This document shows, one piece after another, positions 7,498 to 8,576 of a DNA stretch of 8,576 nt; within the stretch, counting starts at the first letter, position 1; each line of letters opens with the position of its first letter. The position numbers were made by a program, and so were the translations under genes. This stretch comes from Euryarchaeota archaeon UBA82 (lineage in GTDB: Archaea; Thermoplasmatota; Poseidoniia; Poseidoniales; Poseidoniaceae), in assembly GCA_002496635.1 (NCBI GenBank), contig DAKQ01000086.1, positions 2,667 to 11,242 of the forward strand, in the 5' to 3' direction. The notes under the pieces are model-generated. The model did not search any database. It was not told the origin of the DNA and saw only the letters and a list, made by a program, of their open reading frames with translations.

Positions 7498-7506
7498 ATC
7501 TCACAC

Positions 7507-7540
7507 TCTTGACCCTCTGGTCACAGAGATGGGTTCAAGA
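7507..7540 (+). terminator. hairpin after the surface-protein gene, possible transcript end
   Basis: Ten bases after the stop codon, TCTTGA at 7507-7512 pairs with TCAAGA at 7535-7540, and CC at 7513-7514 pairs with GG at 7532-7533 around one bulged T. An inner stem, CTCTG (7515-7519) with CAGAG (7524-7528), closes a GTCA loop. The whole element is a compact hairpin of about 13 base pairs. No T tract follows, so it is not a classical intrinsic terminator. It may protect a 3' end, or lie in the leader of ahcY, whose start is 24 bases downstream. Confidence 0.45.
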
Positions 7541-7563
7541 ACTACTGGCGCACGCCGTTGACT

Positions 7564-8576
7564 ATGGAAGAACTAGATACAGGCGATGGCTACGCAGTCA
7601 AGGACATTGGTATGGCTGAGGAAGGCTCACTTCGAGTCGATTGGGCACGTGCAAGAATGCCAGTTCTTGCAGCTTTGAGAGAAGAAGCAGAGCGAACAAA
7701 ACCACTAGCTGGTATGCGTGTTGCAGGATGTCTTCACGTTACCAAAGAGACAGCAGTTCTCATCGAGACAATTGCTGCTGCAGGTGCAGAACTCTCTTGG
7801 TCTGGATGTAATCCACTCTCAACTCAAGATGACGTAGCTGCGTGGCTTGCACGTGAAGGATACTCCGTTTATGCATGGCATGGGCAAAGTGTCGAAGATT
7901 TCTACTGGTGCATCGATAAAACTCTCGAATTCAAACCAACCCTCACTCTTGATGATGGTGCAGACCTTATTGTTCGTGTACATGGAGAGCGATCTGAATA
8001 CGCTCCTGGTGTACTCGGAGGTACAGAAGAAACAACAACTGGAGTACACCGATTGAGAGCAATGGCTGCAGCAGGCGACTTGAAGTACCCTGTTCTTGCA
8101 GTTAACGATGCAATCACAAAGTGGGATTTTGACAACGTGTATGGAACAGGTCAATCCACACTCGATGGAATCCTTCGTGCCACCTCTGTCCTCGTCGCAG
8201 GCAAGACAATGGTCGTTGCAGGATATGGGCATTGTGGAAAAGGTGTCGCTATGCGTGCTCGTGGCTTAGGTGCCAATGTTGTCATCACAGAAGTAGACCC
8301 GCTCGCAGCACTCAGAGCCATCATGGATGGATACCGTGTTATGACAATGGACGAAGCTGCTTCCATAGGTGATATCTTCTGTACTGCTACTGGAATGAAA
8401 GACATCATTGTCGAACGCCATTTCGCAGTAATGAAGGATGGTGCAATCGTTGCAAATACTGGACACTACGATTGTGAAATCGCTGTTGAATCATTAGAAT
8501 CATTGGCAACATCTGTTCGCACGATTCGTAGAGACAATGAAGAATTTACAATGCCAAACGGAAACAAGATTTTCCT
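7564..8576 (+). CDS. ahcY: S-adenosylhomocysteinase (adenosylhomocysteinase), 3' end cut by the window
   Basis: This enzyme reversibly hydrolyses S-adenosylhomocysteine to adenosine and homocysteine, which relieves product inhibition of methyltransferases. It is cytoplasmic and NAD-dependent. The 337 visible codons align nearly residue for residue with human AHCY: H58-x-T60-x-E62 in CLHVTKETAVLIETI, NPLSTQDD at 83-90, D131, E156-T157-T158-T159, K186 and D190-N191, the NAD-binding loop GYGHCGKG at 220-227, and H301 in NTGHYDCE. All key catalytic and cofactor residues in this part are present. Insertions typical of many bacterial enzymes are absent, which gives the short, archaeal/eukaryotic-type length (about 410-430 residues), so about 75-95 residues are missing to the right. 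ATG 7564 was chosen because it fits the family N-terminus; TTG 7558 is in frame two codons upstream, and a stop at 7510-7512 limits the frame. No clear Shine-Dalgarno sequence is seen. The gene follows the surface-protein gene by 66 bases and a hairpin. Confidence 0.96.
   Translation, partial: MEELDTGDGYAVKDIGMAEEGSLRVDWARARMPVLAALREEAERTKPLAGMRVAGCLHVTKETAVLIETIAAAGAELSWSGCNPLSTQDDVAAWLAREGYSVYAWHGQSVEDFYWCIDKTLEFKPTLTLDDGADLIVRVHGERSEYAPGVLGGTEETTTGVHRLRAMAAAGDLKYPVLAVNDAITKWDFDNVYGTGQSTLDGILRATSVLVAGKTMVVAGYGHCGKGVAMRARGLGANVVITEVDPLAALRAIMDGYRVMTMDEAASIGDIFCTATGMKDIIVERHFAVMKDGAIVANTGHYDCEIAVESLESLATSVRTIRRDNEEFTMPNGNKIF

Noticed and set aside
7202..7504. 100-codon antisense frame opposite the tail repeats
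   Set aside because: It is the complement of the Gln/Ala/Tyr-rich repeat coding sequence, which lacks reverse-strand stop codons because of composition. The protein resembles no family.
7498..7563. S-adenosylhomocysteine riboswitch upstream of ahcY
   Set aside because: The 66-base gap holds only a single simple hairpin and is too short for the known SAH riboswitch pseudoknot; that class is known from bacteria.
7819..8232. 137-codon antisense frame inside ahcY
   Set aside because: The + strand encodes a nearly perfect AhcY. The antisense product is Cys/Ser-rich with no domain signature.

Overview
The window looks like a piece of a planktonic marine archaeal genome, most likely Marine Group II Euryarchaeota (Candidatus Poseidoniales). 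This is an inference. It rests on moderate GC, archaeal-style TATA and Shine-Dalgarno signals, a short-type S-adenosylhomocysteinase without the bacterial insertion, and a very large acidic surface protein with a signal peptide, a single C-terminal membrane anchor and a Gln/Tyr/Ala-rich cytoplasmic tail. No rRNA or other taxonomic marker is present, so the assignment is tentative. All genes lie on the + strand.

Layout. Positions 1-63 hold the last 20 codons of an aconitate hydratase gene (acnA). After 42 bases comes an unrecognised 212-residue cytoplasmic protein (106-744) with a possible C-terminal winged-helix-like domain. A 93-base gap (745-837) holds a TATA-like element and a small inverted repeat. 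The middle of the window, 838-7497, is one uninterrupted gene for a secreted, membrane-anchored protein of 2219 residues. A compact hairpin follows its stop codon. The S-adenosylhomocysteinase gene (ahcY) starts at 7564 and runs off the right edge.

The giant protein, in order: signal peptide; a probable seven-bladed FG-GAP (integrin-alpha-like) beta-propeller with four intact calcium loops; two copies of a nested unit in which a jelly-roll/MAM-like domain appears to be inserted inside a CARDB-like beta-sandwich; a third CARDB-like domain without insertion; a GATase/ThuA-like alpha/beta domain with no visible Cys nucleophile; an Ig-like domain; a PKD-like domain; a membrane-proximal beta domain; a transmembrane helix; and a cytoplasmic tail carrying a diverged tandem repeat. 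It reads as a surface binding or adhesion protein. No hydrolase active site is evident.

The flanking enzymes are housekeeping: aconitase in the TCA cycle and AhcY in the methylation cycle. Nothing suggests that they work together with the surface protein. No mobile element, CRISPR array, tRNA or rRNA is visible. The only stretches without a gene are 64-105, 745-837 and 7498-7563.
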